NCBI GenBank assembly: GCA_017745595.1
Contig: WMBV01000001.1
Coordinates: 424,382-488,381, forward strand
Direction of reading: 5' to 3'
Length of the DNA: 64,000 nt
Origin: Bordetella petrii
GTDB taxonomy: Bacteria > Pseudomonadota > Gammaproteobacteria > Burkholderiales > Burkholderiaceae_B
Translations under genes and position numbers: made by a program
Shown: positions 16,954 through 29,289 of the stretch, piece after piece
Layout: each line of letters starts with the position of its first letter
Position numbering within the stretch: the first letter of the stretch is position 1
The notes under the pieces: model-generated
Seen by the model: the letters and a program-made list of their open reading frames with translations, nothing else
Databases searched by the model: none
Told to the model about the DNA's origin: nothing

Positions 16954-19026
16954 CTATCCGCGCGGCTGCGCGGCCAGCGTGCGGCGGTAGAACAGCACCG
17001 CCACCAGCGCGAAGACCGCCAGCCCCAGCCACGAGGCGGCCGTGGCGAAGCCGTCGCCCGCCAGCGCCAGCGGCGCTTCGCTGCCCGTGGCCCCGATGAC
17101 CGCCGCCATCAGCACGCCCACCAGGCTTTCGCCCACGATCAGGCCCGAGGCCAGCAGCGTGCCGCGCCGGTTGGCCAGTTCGGCATGCGCTTCGTAGGGC
17201 TGGCCGGCGCGCGCCGCCCGGCGGCGCAGGGCGCGCTCGAGCAGCCAGGCCAGCACCGCGCCCACCACCAGCGGCGCGCTGACCGTGGGCGGCAGGTAGA
17301 TGCCGATACCCACCGCCAGCACCGGCATGCGGGCCACCGCGCACGTGCGCGCGAGCACCTGGTCGACCAGGATCAGCCCCAGGCCCACCGCCATGCCGAT
17401 CAGGATCATGCCCCAGTTCAGCTGGTGGGTGAAGATGCCGCGCGCGATGGCCAGCATCAGGGTGGCCTGCGGCGCCGACAGGGCCGCGCCGGGATCCATG
17501 CCGGCGCGCGGCAGGGCGTCGGCGAAGCCATAGGCGTTGTACAGCAGTTCGAGCACCGGCGAGATCACGGCCGCGCCCACCACGCAGCCGATCAGCAGCG
17601 CCACCTGCTGGCGCCAGGGGGTAGCCCCCACCAGCCAGCCGGTTTTCAGGTCTTGCAGGTTGTCGTTCGAGATCGACGCCACCGCCACCACCGCCGAGGT
17701 GGTGAAGATGGCCAGCGCGATGGCCATCTGCACGCCTTCCGGGCTGTCCAGCAGCCCGCCGGCGCTTTCCAGGCCCAGCATCAGCAGCGATACCAGCACG
17801 ATGGCCACGATGCCCACGCCCGAGATCGGGCTGGTGGACGAGCCGACCAGCCCGGCCATGTAGCCGCAGGCCGCCGCCACCAGGAAGCCGAACACAAAGG
17901 CGAACGCCACGGAATACGTCACCAGCGTGCCCACGCTGCCGGCCGTGACCGGCTCGGCCCGCAGGAACGCGGCGAACGTCGCCACCAGGATCGCCACCAG
18001 CACCAGCGTCACCAGGGATATCCAGCGCGCCGGCAGGTCACGTTCGGTGCGCGGGGCATCGCCCTGCACGCCCCGGGCGCCCGGCGCGAAGGCCGCGAAC
18101 GAGCTCTTGATGCCGCGCATCATGGGCATGAACAGCGTGGCCAGGGTCCAGATGGCGCCCACGCCGATGACGCCGGCGCCGATGAAGCGCACCTGCGAGC
18201 TCCACAGCCCGGTGGCGTAGTCGGCCGCCGACTGGCCCGCCGGCAGGGTGCCCAGCGCCGTCAGCACCGGCACCGCCACGCCCCAGGCGATGACCAGGCC
18301 GGTCAGCATGGCCAGGCCGGCCACGATGCCGATCAGGTAGCCCGCCCCCAGCAGCGCCAGCGAGAATCCCATGGGCAGGCGGAACACGGCCGCGCCCAGG
18401 GTGGGCCACAGGCTGACGCCGTCGCCCAGCACCCGCAGGCCGTTGGCCGCGAAGCTGACGGCGGCGGCCACGCCCGCGCCGCTGACGATATCGGCCATGC
18501 CGGTGGGCGCCGGCGCGGCGCCGCGGCCGGCCCCGGCGTCGGGCCCCGCGGCCGCGTCCGGCGTGGAGCCGCTGCCCACCCGCAGGATCTCGGCCGCCGC
18601 CACCCCTTCGGGATACGGCAGGTCGCTCTGCACCACCATGATATGGCGCAGCGGAATCGTGAACATCACGCCCAGCATGCCGCCGGCGGCGCAGATGCCC
18701 AGCGTCTGCCAGAACGGAAAGCCCTGCCAGTGCCCCATCATGACCAGCGCCGGCAGAATGAAAATAATGGCCGACAAGGTGCCCGCAGCCGAGGCCTGCG
18801 TCTGCACCATATTGTTTTCCAGGATATTGGCGTCGCGGAACATCCGCAGCACCGACATGGAAATCACCGCCGCCGGAATGGCCGACGAAAAAGTCAGCCC
18901 GACCTTCAGGCCCAGGAACACATTCGAAGCGGTGAACACGACCGTGATCAGGGCGCCGACGAGCACGCCGCGCAGGGTCAGCTCGGGCAGCGTGATCGAA
19001 TCGGGAACGCGGGCGGCGTCGGACAT
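16954..19026 (-). CDS. OPT-family oligopeptide transporter
   Basis: A 690-residue polytopic inner-membrane protein of the OPT (oligopeptide transporter) superfamily. About 16 hydrophobic segments are visible, beginning LTLRGVLVGALITVVFTASNVFLGLKVGL. The family pattern FSSAIPAAVISMSVLR follows, and LPYPEGVAAAEILRVG stands where other OPT proteins have the conserved PxPxG-like segment. Bacterial members are thought to import small peptides or metal chelates by proton coupling; the substrate here is not predictable. GGAG precedes the ATG. A 66-base gap separates it from the stop of the Lrp-type regulator, which lies on the same strand. Confidence 0.92.
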   Translation of the reverse strand: MSDAARVPDSITLPELTLRGVLVGALITVVFTASNVFLGLKVGLTFSSAIPAAVISMSVLRMFRDANILENNMVQTQASAAGTLSAIIFILPALVMMGHWQGFPFWQTLGICAAGGMLGVMFTIPLRHIMVVQSDLPYPEGVAAAEILRVGSGSTPDAAAGPDAGAGRGAAPAPTGMADIVSGAGVAAAVSFAANGLRVLGDGVSLWPTLGAAVFRLPMGFSLALLGAGYLIGIVAGLAMLTGLVIAWGVAVPVLTALGTLPAGQSAADYATGLWSSQVRFIGAGVIGVGAIWTLATLFMPMMRGIKSSFAAFAPGARGVQGDAPRTERDLPARWISLVTLVLVAILVATFAAFLRAEPVTAGSVGTLVTYSVAFAFVFGFLVAAACGYMAGLVGSSTSPISGVGIVAIVLVSLLMLGLESAGGLLDSPEGVQMAIALAIFTTSAVVAVASISNDNLQDLKTGWLVGATPWRQQVALLIGCVVGAAVISPVLELLYNAYGFADALPRAGMDPGAALSAPQATLMLAIARGIFTHQLNWGMILIGMAVGLGLILVDQVLARTCAVARMPVLAVGIGIYLPPTVSAPLVVGAVLAWLLERALRRRAARAGQPYEAHAELANRRGTLLASGLIVGESLVGVLMAAVIGATGSEAPLALAGDGFATAASWLGLAVFALVAVLFYRRTLAAQPRG

Positions 19027-19092
19027 GAAGGCTCCAGAAGGGACATTGCGGCGATTCTACGCCGCCGGGGGGCCGCCCCGCCCGCGCCCGGC

Positions 19093-19572
19093 TCAGCGCA
19101 GCGGCAAGGCGGTCTGGTATTTGACCTGCTTCAAGGCAAAGCCCGAACGGATATTGCGCACGCCGGGAATGCGCGACAGGCGGCTGACCACGAAGTGCTC
19201 CAGGCCCTGCATGTCGGGCACCACCACCCGCAGCAGGTAATCGGAATCGCCGGTCATCAGGTAGCACTCCATGACCTCGGGGCATTCGGCCATGGCGTCC
19301 TGGAAGCGCTCGAGTTCGGGTTCGACCTGTTTTTCCAGGCTGACCTGGATGAACACGTTCAGGCTCAGGCCCAATTGCAGCGGATCGGCCAGGGCGACGT
19401 AGCCGCGTATGACGCCCGCGGCCTCCAGCGCCTTGACCCGCGCCAGGCAGGGCGAAGGCGACAAATGCACCCGGCGCGCCAGTTCGACGTTGGTCAGGCT
19501 GGAATCCGTTTGCAGAATCGACAGGATGCGGCGATCGGTGGCGTCGAGCGCGGTCGGCATTTTTATTCCCAA
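19093..19572 (-). CDS. Lrp/AsnC-family transcriptional regulator
   Basis: A 159-residue DNA-binding protein. The N-terminal helix-turn-helix spans about residues 8-65 ([20 protein letters not shown], then [22 protein letters not shown]). The C-terminal RAM ligand-binding domain spans about 75-150 (FIQVSLEKQ, then [21 protein letters not shown]). It is transcribed divergently from the homodimeric E1 gene across 111 bases. This arrangement resembles the mdeR-mde region of Pseudomonas putida, where an Lrp-type activator controls methionine catabolism and an E1-like 2-oxobutyrate dehydrogenase. Control of the neighbouring E1 gene by this protein, with an amino-acid effector, is therefore likely but inferred. 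Confidence 0.92.
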   Translation of the reverse strand: MGIKMPTALDATDRRILSILQTDSSLTNVELARRVHLSPSPCLARVKALEAAGVIRGYVALADPLQLGLSLNVFIQVSLEKQVEPELERFQDAMAECPEVMECYLMTGDSDYLLRVVVPDMQGLEHFVVSRLSRIPGVRNIRSGFALKQVKYQTALPLR

Positions 19573-19683
19573 TTAACTATTTATGCAGCACATTATGCCG
19601 CGACCACGGCCGGAATGGCGCAGCTTCGATCACTTATGCCTGGGCGAAAGCGCTAGCATGGGCGCTACACCGGAGACCCCAGC
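19573..19683. promoter_or_regulatory. Divergent control region between the Lrp-type gene and the E1 gene
   Basis: These 111 bases hold both promoters. The Lrp-side half is AT-rich (TTTTATTCCCAATTAACTAT), unlike the surroundings, and is a plausible site for Lrp-type octamer binding. No exact operator can be defined. Confidence 0.4.
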
Positions 19684-22350
<2,667 letters not shown>

Positions 22351-22386
22351 GGCGGGTAGAGTCAGGTGTCTGACTCAGGTGAGCCG

Positions 22387-22418
22387 GGTGTCTGACTCCC
22401 GCAAGGGTGTCAGACACC
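22387..22418. repeat. Dispersed 31-32 bp palindromic repeat, copy 6
   Basis: GGTGTCTGAC, TCCCGCAAGGGT, GTCAGACACC: perfect arms, one extra A in the centre. A partial copy (GGTGTCTGACTCA, starting at 22365) lies just before it. It forms a head-to-head pair with the next copy, 30 bases on, between the E1 gene and maeB. Confidence 0.9.
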
Positions 22419-22448
22419 GCTGCGTTGGCCGGACCGGCTGCATTCTTC

Positions 22449-22479
22449 GGTGTCTGACACCCTTCGGGAGTCAGACACC
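22449..22479. repeat. Dispersed 31-32 bp palindromic repeat, copy 7
   Basis: GGTGTCTGAC, ACCCTTCGGGA, GTCAGACACC, in reverse orientation to the copy before it. It lies about 140 bases upstream of maeB. Confidence 0.9.
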
Positions 22480-22617
22480 TGGGCCGGGCCGAGTTCGCTG
22501 CACCGCAACAAACACACATTGCTACTTTCTGTTGAAATAGACGCCTTCGCATTTCCGAGACGGGTCCTCGGCGGCCCGTCTTCTACTTTGTCAGCCGCAC
22601 CGCAAGGCCTCATCAGC

Positions 22618-24912
22618 ATGGACGAAACTCTTACCAAACTGGCGCTCGACTATCACGCCCATCCCACTCCCGGCAAAATCTCGGTAGTCCCGACCAAGAC
22701 CCTGGCCAACCAGGACGACCTGTCGCTGGCGTACTCGCCCGGCGTGGCCGCCGCCTGCATGGCCATTTTCGACCATGGCGACGATGCGGCGTCGAAATAC
22801 ACGTCGCGCGCCAACCTGGTGGGCGTCATCACCAACGGCACGGCCGTGCTGGGGCTGGGCAATATCGGCCCGCTGGCCGCCAAGCCGGTCATGGAAGGCA
22901 AGGGCTGCCTGTTCAAGAAATTCGCCGGCATCGACGTGTTCGACATCGAACTGGCCGAAACCGATCCCGACAAGCTGGTCGACATCATTGCCGCGCTCGA
23001 ACCCACGCTGGGCGGCGTCAACCTCGAAGACATCAAGGCGCCCGAATGCTTCTATATTGAAAAGAAGCTGCGCGAGCGCATGAAGATCCCGGTCTTCCAC
23101 GACGATCAGCACGGCACGGCCATCATCTCGTCGGCCGCCATCCTGAACGGCCTGAAAGTGGTCGGCAAAGACATCGGCCAGGTCAAGCTGGCCGTCTCGG
23201 GCGCCGGCGCCGCGGCCATCGCCTGCCTGGACCTGCTGGTGCACCTGGGCATCAAGCGCGAGAACATCTATGTGGTGGACTCGCGCGGCGTCATCTGGGA
23301 CGGCCGCGACGAGAACATGGAGCCCAACAAAAAACGCTACGCCCAGAAAACCGACGCGCGCACGCTGGCCGACGTCGTGCGCGACGCCGACGTGTTCCTG
23401 GGCTGCTCGACCGCCGGCGTGCTGACCGCCGACATGGTCAAGACCATGGCCAACCAGCCGCTGATCCTGGCCCTGGCCAACCCCGAGCCCGAGATCCGCC
23501 CCGAAGTGGCACGCGCCGCGCGCCCCGACTGCATCATCGCCACCGGCCGTTCCGACTACCCGAACCAGGTCAACAACGTCCTGTGCTTCCCCTTCATTTT
23601 CCGGGGCGCCATGGACGCCGGCGCCACGCGCATCACCGAAGAAATGAAGCTGGCCTGCGTGAAGGCCATCGCCGAACTGGCGCAGGCCGAGCAGAACGAT
23701 GAAGTCGCGCGCGCGTACGCGGGCCAGGAATTGTCGTTCGGCCCCGAATACATCATTCCCAAGCCCTTCGACCCGCGCCTGATCGTGCAGATCGCGCCGG
23801 CCGTGGCCCAGGCCGCCGTCGACTCCGGCGTGGCGGCGCGGCCCATCGAAGACATCGAGGCCTACCGCCAGAAGCTGATGGGCTTCGTCTATCACTCGGG
23901 CCAGCTGATGCGCCCGCTGTTCGCCCAGGCCAAGCAGGCTCCCAAGCGCGTCATCTATGCCGACGGCGAAGACGAGCGCGTGCTGCGGGCCGTGCAGACC
24001 GTGGTCGACGAAAAGCTGGCACAACCCATTCTGGTGGGCCGCCCGGCGGTCATCGAAATGCGCGTCAAGAAGGCGGGCCTGCGCCTGGTGGCGGGCCAGA
24101 ACATCGAGATCGTCGATCCCGAAGACGACAGCCGCTTCAACGAAACCTGGAACGCCTACTACCAGCTCAAGGGCCGCGAGGGCGTCACGCCCGCCATCGC
24201 CAAGGCGATGATCCGCAAGCACAACACGCTGATCGGCGCCATGCTGCTGCGCCGCGGCGACGCCGACGCGCTGCTGTGCGGCGTGGCCAGCAAGTACGAC
24301 AATCAGCTCAAGTACGTGGACGAGATCATCGGCCGCAAGCCGGGCCAGACCTACGCCGCGCTGAACGTGCTGATGCTGCCCGACCAGACCCTGTTCGTCA
24401 CCGACACGCACGTCAACGAAAACCCCTCGGCCGAAGAAGTGGCCAGCATCACGGTGCAGGCCGCCGACGAAATGCTGCGCTTTGGCGTGATCCCCAAGGT
24501 TGCCCTGCTGTCGCACTCCAATTTCGGCAGCCGCGTCACCGCCTCGTCGCAGAAAATGGCCCAGGCGCGCCGCATTGTCGAAGAGCGCGCGCCCGAGCTG
24601 GAAGTCGACGGCGAGATGCATGCCGATGCCGCCCTGTCGGAAAAGATCCGCATGCTGGCCTACCCCGACAGCAAGCTCAGGGGGCCGGCCAACCTGCTGG
24701 TCATGCCCAACCTGGACACCGGCAACATCACCTACAACATGCTGAAAATGACCGGCAGCAACGGCATTGCCATGGGGCCCATCCTGCTGGGCGCCGCCCG
24801 CCCGGTGCACATCCTGACCACCAGCGCCACGGTGCGCCGCATCGTCAACATGACGGCGCTGGCGGTCGTGGACGCGCAACAAGAAGCCGCGCAAGCCGCC
24901 AAGCGCCGCTGA
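22618..24912 (+). CDS. maeB: NADP-dependent malic enzyme with phosphotransacetylase-like domain
   Basis: Oxidative decarboxylation of malate to pyruvate with NADP. The 764 residues consist of a malic-enzyme half (residues 1 to about 430) and a C-terminal phosphate acetyltransferase-like half (about 435-764), the MaeB architecture. Visible motifs are [19 protein letters not shown]-type [19 protein letters not shown], the metal-binding FHDDQHGTA and the nucleotide-binding [16 protein letters not shown]. The C-terminal part has [16 protein letters not shown] and [15 protein letters not shown] [19 protein letters not shown]. In this family the second domain lacks transferase activity and acts in regulation and oligomerisation. 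The ATG at 22618 is preceded by AAGG; the longer frame upstream is repeat DNA. Confidence 0.96.
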   Translation: MDETLTKLALDYHAHPTPGKISVVPTKTLANQDDLSLAYSPGVAAACMAIFDHGDDAASKYTSRANLVGVITNGTAVLGLGNIGPLAAKPVMEGKGCLFKKFAGIDVFDIELAETDPDKLVDIIAALEPTLGGVNLEDIKAPECFYIEKKLRERMKIPVFHDDQHGTAIISSAAILNGLKVVGKDIGQVKLAVSGAGAAAIACLDLLVHLGIKRENIYVVDSRGVIWDGRDENMEPNKKRYAQKTDARTLADVVRDADVFLGCSTAGVLTADMVKTMANQPLILALANPEPEIRPEVARAARPDCIIATGRSDYPNQVNNVLCFPFIFRGAMDAGATRITEEMKLACVKAIAELAQAEQNDEVARAYAGQELSFGPEYIIPKPFDPRLIVQIAPAVAQAAVDSGVAARPIEDIEAYRQKLMGFVYHSGQLMRPLFAQAKQAPKRVIYADGEDERVLRAVQTVVDEKLAQPILVGRPAVIEMRVKKAGLRLVAGQNIEIVDPEDDSRFNETWNAYYQLKGREGVTPAIAKAMIRKHNTLIGAMLLRRGDADALLCGVASKYDNQLKYVDEIIGRKPGQTYAALNVLMLPDQTLFVTDTHVNENPSAEEVASITVQAADEMLRFGVIPKVALLSHSNFGSRVTASSQKMAQARRIVEERAPELEVDGEMHADAALSEKIRMLAYPDSKLRGPANLLVMPNLDTGNITYNMLKMTGSNGIAMGPILLGAARPVHILTTSATVRRIVNMTALAVVDAQQEAAQAAKRR

Positions 24913-24969
24913 CCCCCGCGCGGGATGCCGGCGCGCGCCATCGCGCGCCGGCCCATCCATCGGCAGACC

Positions 24970-24991
24970 GGGGCGCCTTCAGGGGCGCCCC
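24970..24991 (+). terminator. Hairpin downstream of maeB
   Basis: GGGGCGCC and GGCGCCCC can pair around a six-base loop, 57 bases after the maeB stop. There is no T-run after it, so it is a possible RNA 3'-end stabiliser or a Rho-assisted stop rather than a classical intrinsic terminator. Confidence 0.35.
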
Positions 24992-25064
24992 GATGCTTGA
25001 CGCGCACCCGGCCCGCGGCCGGGCCGCAATGGTAAAACACGGTATTCCCGTTCCCGGAGCCACC

Positions 25065-25517
25065 ATGCTGCAAGACGCCCTGCTCGCCTGGATACACTAC
25101 CTGGCCATTTTCCTGCTCATCGTCATCATGACGGCCGAAGCCGTGCTGCTGCGCCCCGGGCTGGCGCCGGACACCGTCCGGCGGCTGGCGCTGTACGACC
25201 GCCTGTACCTGGCATCGGCCCTGGCGGTGCTGATTACCGGCCTGCTGCGCCTGACCCTGGGCGTCAAGGGCGTGGCCTTCTACATGAGCAACCCGTGGTT
25301 CCACGCCAAGATCACCCTGTTCGTCATCATCGGCCTGTGTTCCATCCCGCCCACCCTGGCGTTCCTGCGCTGGCGCAAGCAGGCGCGGCAACACCCCGGC
25401 TACACCCCGCCCGACGCCGACATCAAGCGCGCGCGCCGCTGGGTCATGCTCGAAACCCACCTGTTCGTACTGCTGCCGCTGTTCGCCGCGCTGATGGCGC
25501 GCGGCATCGGCATGTAG
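25065..25517 (+). CDS. DUF2214 family membrane protein
   Basis: A 150-residue protein with four predicted membrane helices, at about residues 5-28, 44-66, 80-99 and 128-148. Between them lie the segments AEAVLLRP, YDRLYLASALAVLITGLLRL and VKGVAFYMSNPWFHAKITLF. The pattern matches the DUF2214 family, in which the NPWFHAKI-like segment with an intramembrane histidine is typical; some members are annotated as CopD/HemJ-like. Function is unknown. CGGAG five bases before the ATG fixes the start. It is convergent with the ornithine-cyclodeaminase-family gene, 19 bases away. Confidence 0.85.
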   Translation: MLQDALLAWIHYLAIFLLIVIMTAEAVLLRPGLAPDTVRRLALYDRLYLASALAVLITGLLRLTLGVKGVAFYMSNPWFHAKITLFVIIGLCSIPPTLAFLRWRKQARQHPGYTPPDADIKRARRWVMLETHLFVLLPLFAALMARGIGM

Positions 25518-25536
25518 GCCGCGACGCGCGCGGCGT

Positions 25537-26517
25537 TCAGCCCGCGCGCCAGGGCCAGGGCATCGCGGCGCCCACGCCCTGTTCCCGCGCGCGGCGGTAC
25601 AGCATGCGCGCCACCGTCAGGTCCTGCAGCGCAATGCCGGTCATGTCGAACAGCGTAATGTCGTCCGCCCCCTCGCGGCCCGCCGCGGCCCCGTCGAGCA
25701 CCGCCCCGATCTCGGTGCAGGGCGTGTCCGGCGCCCACTGCAGTTCACCGATCTGGCGCGACTGCGCCGCATCGTCGACGAACACCCTGGCCTTGGCCGG
25801 CAGCCCCTCGGGCAGCTCGCGCTTGCCCCGCGTGTCGGCGCCCACCGCCGTGACATGCGTGCCGGGCCGCACGGCATCGGCGCTGAAAAGCGCCCCGCCC
25901 CCGGGCGTGGCGGTGATCACCACGTCGCTGTCGGCCACCGCGGCATCGCCGTCGGCGCTGTGCAGCAGCTCGACCTGGCCCTCGAAGCGCGCCGCAAAGC
26001 GGGCATCCGGCTGGCCGCTGGCCGTCATATAGCGAACCCGGCGCAGATGCGGCAGCGCGCGCAGCGCAAAGCGCAACTGGACCGCCGCCTGCACGCCCGA
26101 GCCGAACAGCGCCAGCGCGGCGCTGTCGGGCCGCGCCAGGCGGGCCAGGCCCAGCCCGCCGGCCGCGCCGGTGCGCATGGTGGTGATGGCGTTGCCGTCC
26201 AGCAGGCAGTAGGGCCGGCCCGTCGCCGGATCGAACAGCATGACCGTGGCCTGGTGCGGCTCGCCGCCGGCCTGGCGGTTGCCGGGCCAGAACCCGGCGG
26301 CCTTGTAGCCCAGCAGGTCCTGGCTGGCAACGTCGCCGGCCTTGATGCCGAATACGCCGCCCGTGTGCAGCCGTTCGCGGATCACCGGGTACACCCGCCC
26401 CTGCTCGCGGCTGTGCAGCAGGAAGGCCTCGGCCACGGCCTCGGACACCTGCTCCATCTCCAGCAGCCCGTCCACCGCATGCATGTCGAGCACCAGCAGC
26501 GTATCGTCGTCTCGCAT
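25537..26517 (-). CDS. Ornithine cyclodeaminase / mu-crystallin family NAD(P)-dependent enzyme
   Basis: A 326-residue soluble Rossmann enzyme. The substrate-binding half has RVYPVIRERL and FGIKAGDVASQDLLGYKAAGFWPGN; the dinucleotide-binding motif is ALFGSGVQAAVQLRFAL near residue 140. SDVVITATPGGGALFSADAV and THVTAVGADTRGKRELP are standard family motifs. Members act as ornithine cyclodeaminases, alanine dehydrogenases, ketimine reductases or the iminosuccinate reductase BhcD. In the next gene a DSD1-like PLP enzyme is encoded, as with the BhcC-BhcD pair of the beta-hydroxyaspartate cycle, but BhcA and BhcB are absent. It therefore probably reduces an imine made in the same pathway. The ATG at 26517 has AAGG eight bases upstream; the ATG at 26523 is too close to it. 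Confidence 0.88.
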   Translation of the reverse strand: MRDDDTLLVLDMHAVDGLLEMEQVSEAVAEAFLLHSREQGRVYPVIRERLHTGGVFGIKAGDVASQDLLGYKAAGFWPGNRQAGGEPHQATVMLFDPATGRPYCLLDGNAITTMRTGAAGGLGLARLARPDSAALALFGSGVQAAVQLRFALRALPHLRRVRYMTASGQPDARFAARFEGQVELLHSADGDAAVADSDVVITATPGGGALFSADAVRPGTHVTAVGADTRGKRELPEGLPAKARVFVDDAAQSRQIGELQWAPDTPCTEIGAVLDGAAAGREGADDITLFDMTGIALQDLTVARMLYRRAREQGVGAAMPWPWRAG

Positions 26518-26531
26518 TGTCATCGCCTTTT

Positions 26532-27695
26532 TTACCAGCCGCGGAATCGCGGCCAGCACGCCAGCACCTCGGGCGCGGTGCCGCGCACGACGTGGTAGCT
26601 GTCGTGCTGCGCGCCGGTGGCGCAGGCATGGTTGGGAAGAATGCGCAGGCGCGTGCCCAGCGGCAGCTGCGGCAGCGGCGCGCTGCTGCCGGGGCGGCGC
26701 ATGATGATGCCCTGCTCCTGGTTGGTCTGCTTGAGCACCAGGTCGGCCAGCGGCCTGCCCTGCGCGTCGCACACCACGCCATAGTATTGGTCGACCGGCT
26801 GGCCGGCGGTGCCGCGGTCGCGCGACATCGCCATCCAGCCGGCGTCGACCAGGATCCAGTCCTTCTCGGGCTGGTGGCCGATCACCGTGGTCAGGACCGA
26901 CAACGCAATGTCGTCCTGCCGGCACACGCCCAGGCCGGCCATGAACAGGTCGAAGAAGACGAACACGCCGGCCCGCACCTCGGTCACGCCGTCCAGGTTC
27001 TCGGCGAACATGGCGGTCGGCGTCGACCCCACGCTGACCACCGGGCACGGCAGGCCGCCCGCGCGCAGCGCCTGGGCGGCGTCCACCGCGGCGCGGCGCT
27101 CGCGCTCGGCCATGGCGCGGATCGCAGCTTCGTCAGGCGAGCTGTACGACTCGCCGGCATGTGTCAGCACGCCGCGCAGTTGCGCGCCGCCCTCTTCCAG
27201 CGCGCGGCCGATGGCGCACAGCAGTTCGGCCTGGTCGGGCCGCACGCCGGCGCGATGCCCGTCGGAATCGATCTCGATCAGCGCCGGAATCGGTACGCCG
27301 GCCGCGCGCGATCGCGCCGCCACGGCCTGCGCGCCGGCCACGCTGTCCACCACCACTGTCAGGTCGGCGCCACCGGCGCGCAGGGCCAGCACGCGGTCCA
27401 GCTTGGCGGGCGACACGCCCACCGCGTAGAGAATGTCCCGCACGCCGGCGCGCGCGAATTGCTCGGCCTCTTGCAGCGTCGAGACCGCGGCCGGCCCCGC
27501 GGGGGTTTCCATCAGCAGCCGCGCCACGTCGATCGACTTGGGCGTTTTCAGGTGGGGACGCAGCGTCACGCCCAGGCGCGCCATGCGCGTCTTCAGGCGC
27601 TCGATATTGGCCTGCATGCGCGGCTCGTCCAGCAGCAGGCAGGGTGTATCGAGAGTTTCAAGAGTGGCGGCCGCGGCCGCCTTGTCGCTCGTCAT
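26532..27695 (-). CDS. DSD1-like PLP enzyme (D-threonine aldolase / 3-hydroxy-D-aspartate aldolase family)
   Basis: A 387-residue fold-type III (alanine-racemase-like) PLP enzyme. The Schiff-base lysine is Lys50 in LRPHLKTPKS. The PLP-phosphate and barrel segments VSTLQEAEQFARAGVRDILY and LIEIDSDGHRAGV follow. Near the C-terminus NHACAT supplies His356 and Cys358, the zinc ligands typical of D-serine dehydratase/D-threonine aldolase enzymes. Likely reactions are retro-aldol cleavage or dehydration of a D-beta-hydroxy amino acid; BhcC (erythro-beta-hydroxyaspartate aldolase) belongs here. It is tightly packed with the ornithine-cyclodeaminase-family gene (14 bases) and the M81 gene, suggesting one pathway. 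The exact substrate cannot be read from sequence. Confidence 0.88.
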   Translation of the reverse strand: MTSDKAAAAATLETLDTPCLLLDEPRMQANIERLKTRMARLGVTLRPHLKTPKSIDVARLLMETPAGPAAVSTLQEAEQFARAGVRDILYAVGVSPAKLDRVLALRAGGADLTVVVDSVAGAQAVAARSRAAGVPIPALIEIDSDGHRAGVRPDQAELLCAIGRALEEGGAQLRGVLTHAGESYSSPDEAAIRAMAERERRAAVDAAQALRAGGLPCPVVSVGSTPTAMFAENLDGVTEVRAGVFVFFDLFMAGLGVCRQDDIALSVLTTVIGHQPEKDWILVDAGWMAMSRDRGTAGQPVDQYYGVVCDAQGRPLADLVLKQTNQEQGIIMRRPGSSAPLPQLPLGTRLRILPNHACATGAQHDSYHVVRGTAPEVLACWPRFRGW

Positions 27696-27730
27696 CTTCC
27701 AGTATCTCCGGTATGGCAGGAATTTCAGGA

Positions 27731-29281
27731 TCAGGTCTTTATCCGCGCGCGCGGCGACCAGTCGGCCAGCGCATCCAGCGGCACCACCGGCCGCGGCAGG
27801 TTGCGGAAATCGAAGCGGGCCAGCATGGGCGATGTCAGCCCCGGCGCATCGACATTGTGAATGTGTTGCGGCGGGAAAAACTCGTCGAAGGCCGCGCGGA
27901 AATGGCCGCGCGATTTCACCACCACCGTGCGGGCGGCGGCGATGTCCAGGCCGAACATCTCGAAGAACATCGGCTCGTGGCACTGGTGCCGGTTGGTGAT
28001 GACCACCACCCGCACGCCGCCCACCTGCAGCAGCGCACTGGGGCCCAGGTTGAAGCTGCACCCGGCCAATTGGCCGCGCCGGCCCACGCCGCGGCCGCCG
28101 TGCAATTTCAACACCGTCGCCGGCGCCGCGTAGGCGTCGGAATACACCGTCGTTTCGTCGCGGTTGAAGCGGGCCTCGATCGAGGCGCCCTCGCCGGCGG
28201 CATGGGCCTCGGCCGCCAGCGCGGGGTCGGTCACCACGCCCAGGATGGCGCCCCGGACACCGCCCTCGATCAGGGCGCGCAGCAGGAACGGCGTATTGCC
28301 GCGCGCACCCCCGCCCGGGTTGTCGGCCACGTCGGCCAGCAGCACCGCGGGGGTGCCGGGCGCCGCGCCGGCCCGGCGCGCCAGCTCGACCGCCTGGGGC
28401 AGCGGCATCAGCTCGGGCGTGAAGGCCGCGCGCTCGCGCCAGGCGTGCTCCGCCAGCCCATGCGCGACGGCGCGCGCGTAGCCCTCGTCCCCCTTGGTGG
28501 TCACCAGTATCGTCAGCCCGTTCTTGCTTGTGTCGCCGTAGGCGAAGCCGCCCGCCACCGAGATATTCACCAGGCGCGGATCGTCCATGGCCTCGGCCGC
28601 GTGAATCATGTCCGCGTACGGGCCGGTGCCGGGCGCCGTCAGCAGCTGCGTGGGCGGCGCCACCACCGGCATGCGCACGTGCGCCACCGCGACGCGCAGG
28701 CCATCCATCAGCGAGCCCAGCACATCGGCGGCCTCGGTGCCGCGCTCCGCCATGTCGGTATGGGGATTGCGGCGGTACGAAATCAGCACGTCCACTTCGT
28801 CGACCATCCGGTCCGACACGTTGGCGTGCAGGTCGACGGTGGCCACCACGGGCACGTGCGGGCCCACGATGGCCCGCACCCGCTGGAACACCAGGCCGTC
28901 GGGGTCCTGCTCTTCGGTGGTGATGGCCGCGCCGTGCTCGCAAATGTAGACGGCATCCACCGGCAGCGCGGCGCGCAGGCCGCGCTCGAACTGCGCCAGC
29001 GTGTCCAGGAAGAACGCATGCTCCACCGGGCCGCCGGATTCGGCGTTGGCGAACAGGATGGGCACCGGCGTCCACGGCCCGCGCTGGTCCATGCGGCGCA
29101 CGAAGGCGGGAATCTCCGGGGTCATGGCGGGCGCGGCGCTGCGGGCGTCGGCCAGCAGCGACTCGCCTGCCAGGTACGCGCGCGATTCGAAATCGGCGCG
29201 CCCCGACACGGGCGCGAAGCGATTGGATTCGATGGCGAATCCCAGGATGGCGATGCGGGGCGCGGCGGCAACGGCGGTCAT
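27731..29281 (-). CDS. M81 family metallopeptidase (MlrC/microcystinase C-like)
   Basis: A 516-residue protein of the MlrC family (DUF1485 plus MlrC C-terminal domain), zinc enzymes named for microcystinase C, which hydrolyses linearised microcystin and its Adda amino acid amides. Motifs at the expected places include ILGFAIESNRFAP at the start, YICEHGAAITTEEQDPDGLV, PVVATVDLHANVSDRMV (metal-ligand Asp/His), and DVADNPGGGARGNTPFLL. No signal peptide is present, so it acts in the cytoplasm. Many soil and plant-associated beta-proteobacteria have such genes beside Bug binding proteins; their substrates are mostly unknown. Here it probably opens an amide or lactam-type substrate before the PLP enzyme. 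The ATG at 29281 was chosen by family N-terminus. Confidence 0.9.
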   Translation of the reverse strand: MTAVAAAPRIAILGFAIESNRFAPVSGRADFESRAYLAGESLLADARSAAPAMTPEIPAFVRRMDQRGPWTPVPILFANAESGGPVEHAFFLDTLAQFERGLRAALPVDAVYICEHGAAITTEEQDPDGLVFQRVRAIVGPHVPVVATVDLHANVSDRMVDEVDVLISYRRNPHTDMAERGTEAADVLGSLMDGLRVAVAHVRMPVVAPPTQLLTAPGTGPYADMIHAAEAMDDPRLVNISVAGGFAYGDTSKNGLTILVTTKGDEGYARAVAHGLAEHAWRERAAFTPELMPLPQAVELARRAGAAPGTPAVLLADVADNPGGGARGNTPFLLRALIEGGVRGAILGVVTDPALAAEAHAAGEGASIEARFNRDETTVYSDAYAAPATVLKLHGGRGVGRRGQLAGCSFNLGPSALLQVGGVRVVVITNRHQCHEPMFFEMFGLDIAAARTVVVKSRGHFRAAFDEFFPPQHIHNVDAPGLTSPMLARFDFRNLPRPVVPLDALADWSPRARIKT

Positions 29282-29289
29282 GGCGGCGA

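Noticed and set aside
22450..22617. Longer maeB start at 22450
   Set aside because: The added codons are translated dispersed-palindrome DNA; the ATG at 22618 has AAGG upstream and gives the family N-terminus.
25537..27695. Complete beta-hydroxyaspartate cycle (bhcABCD)
   Set aside because: Only BhcC-like and BhcD-like families are present. No aminotransferase (BhcA) or dehydratase (BhcB) gene is in the neighbourhood, so the cycle cannot be claimed.
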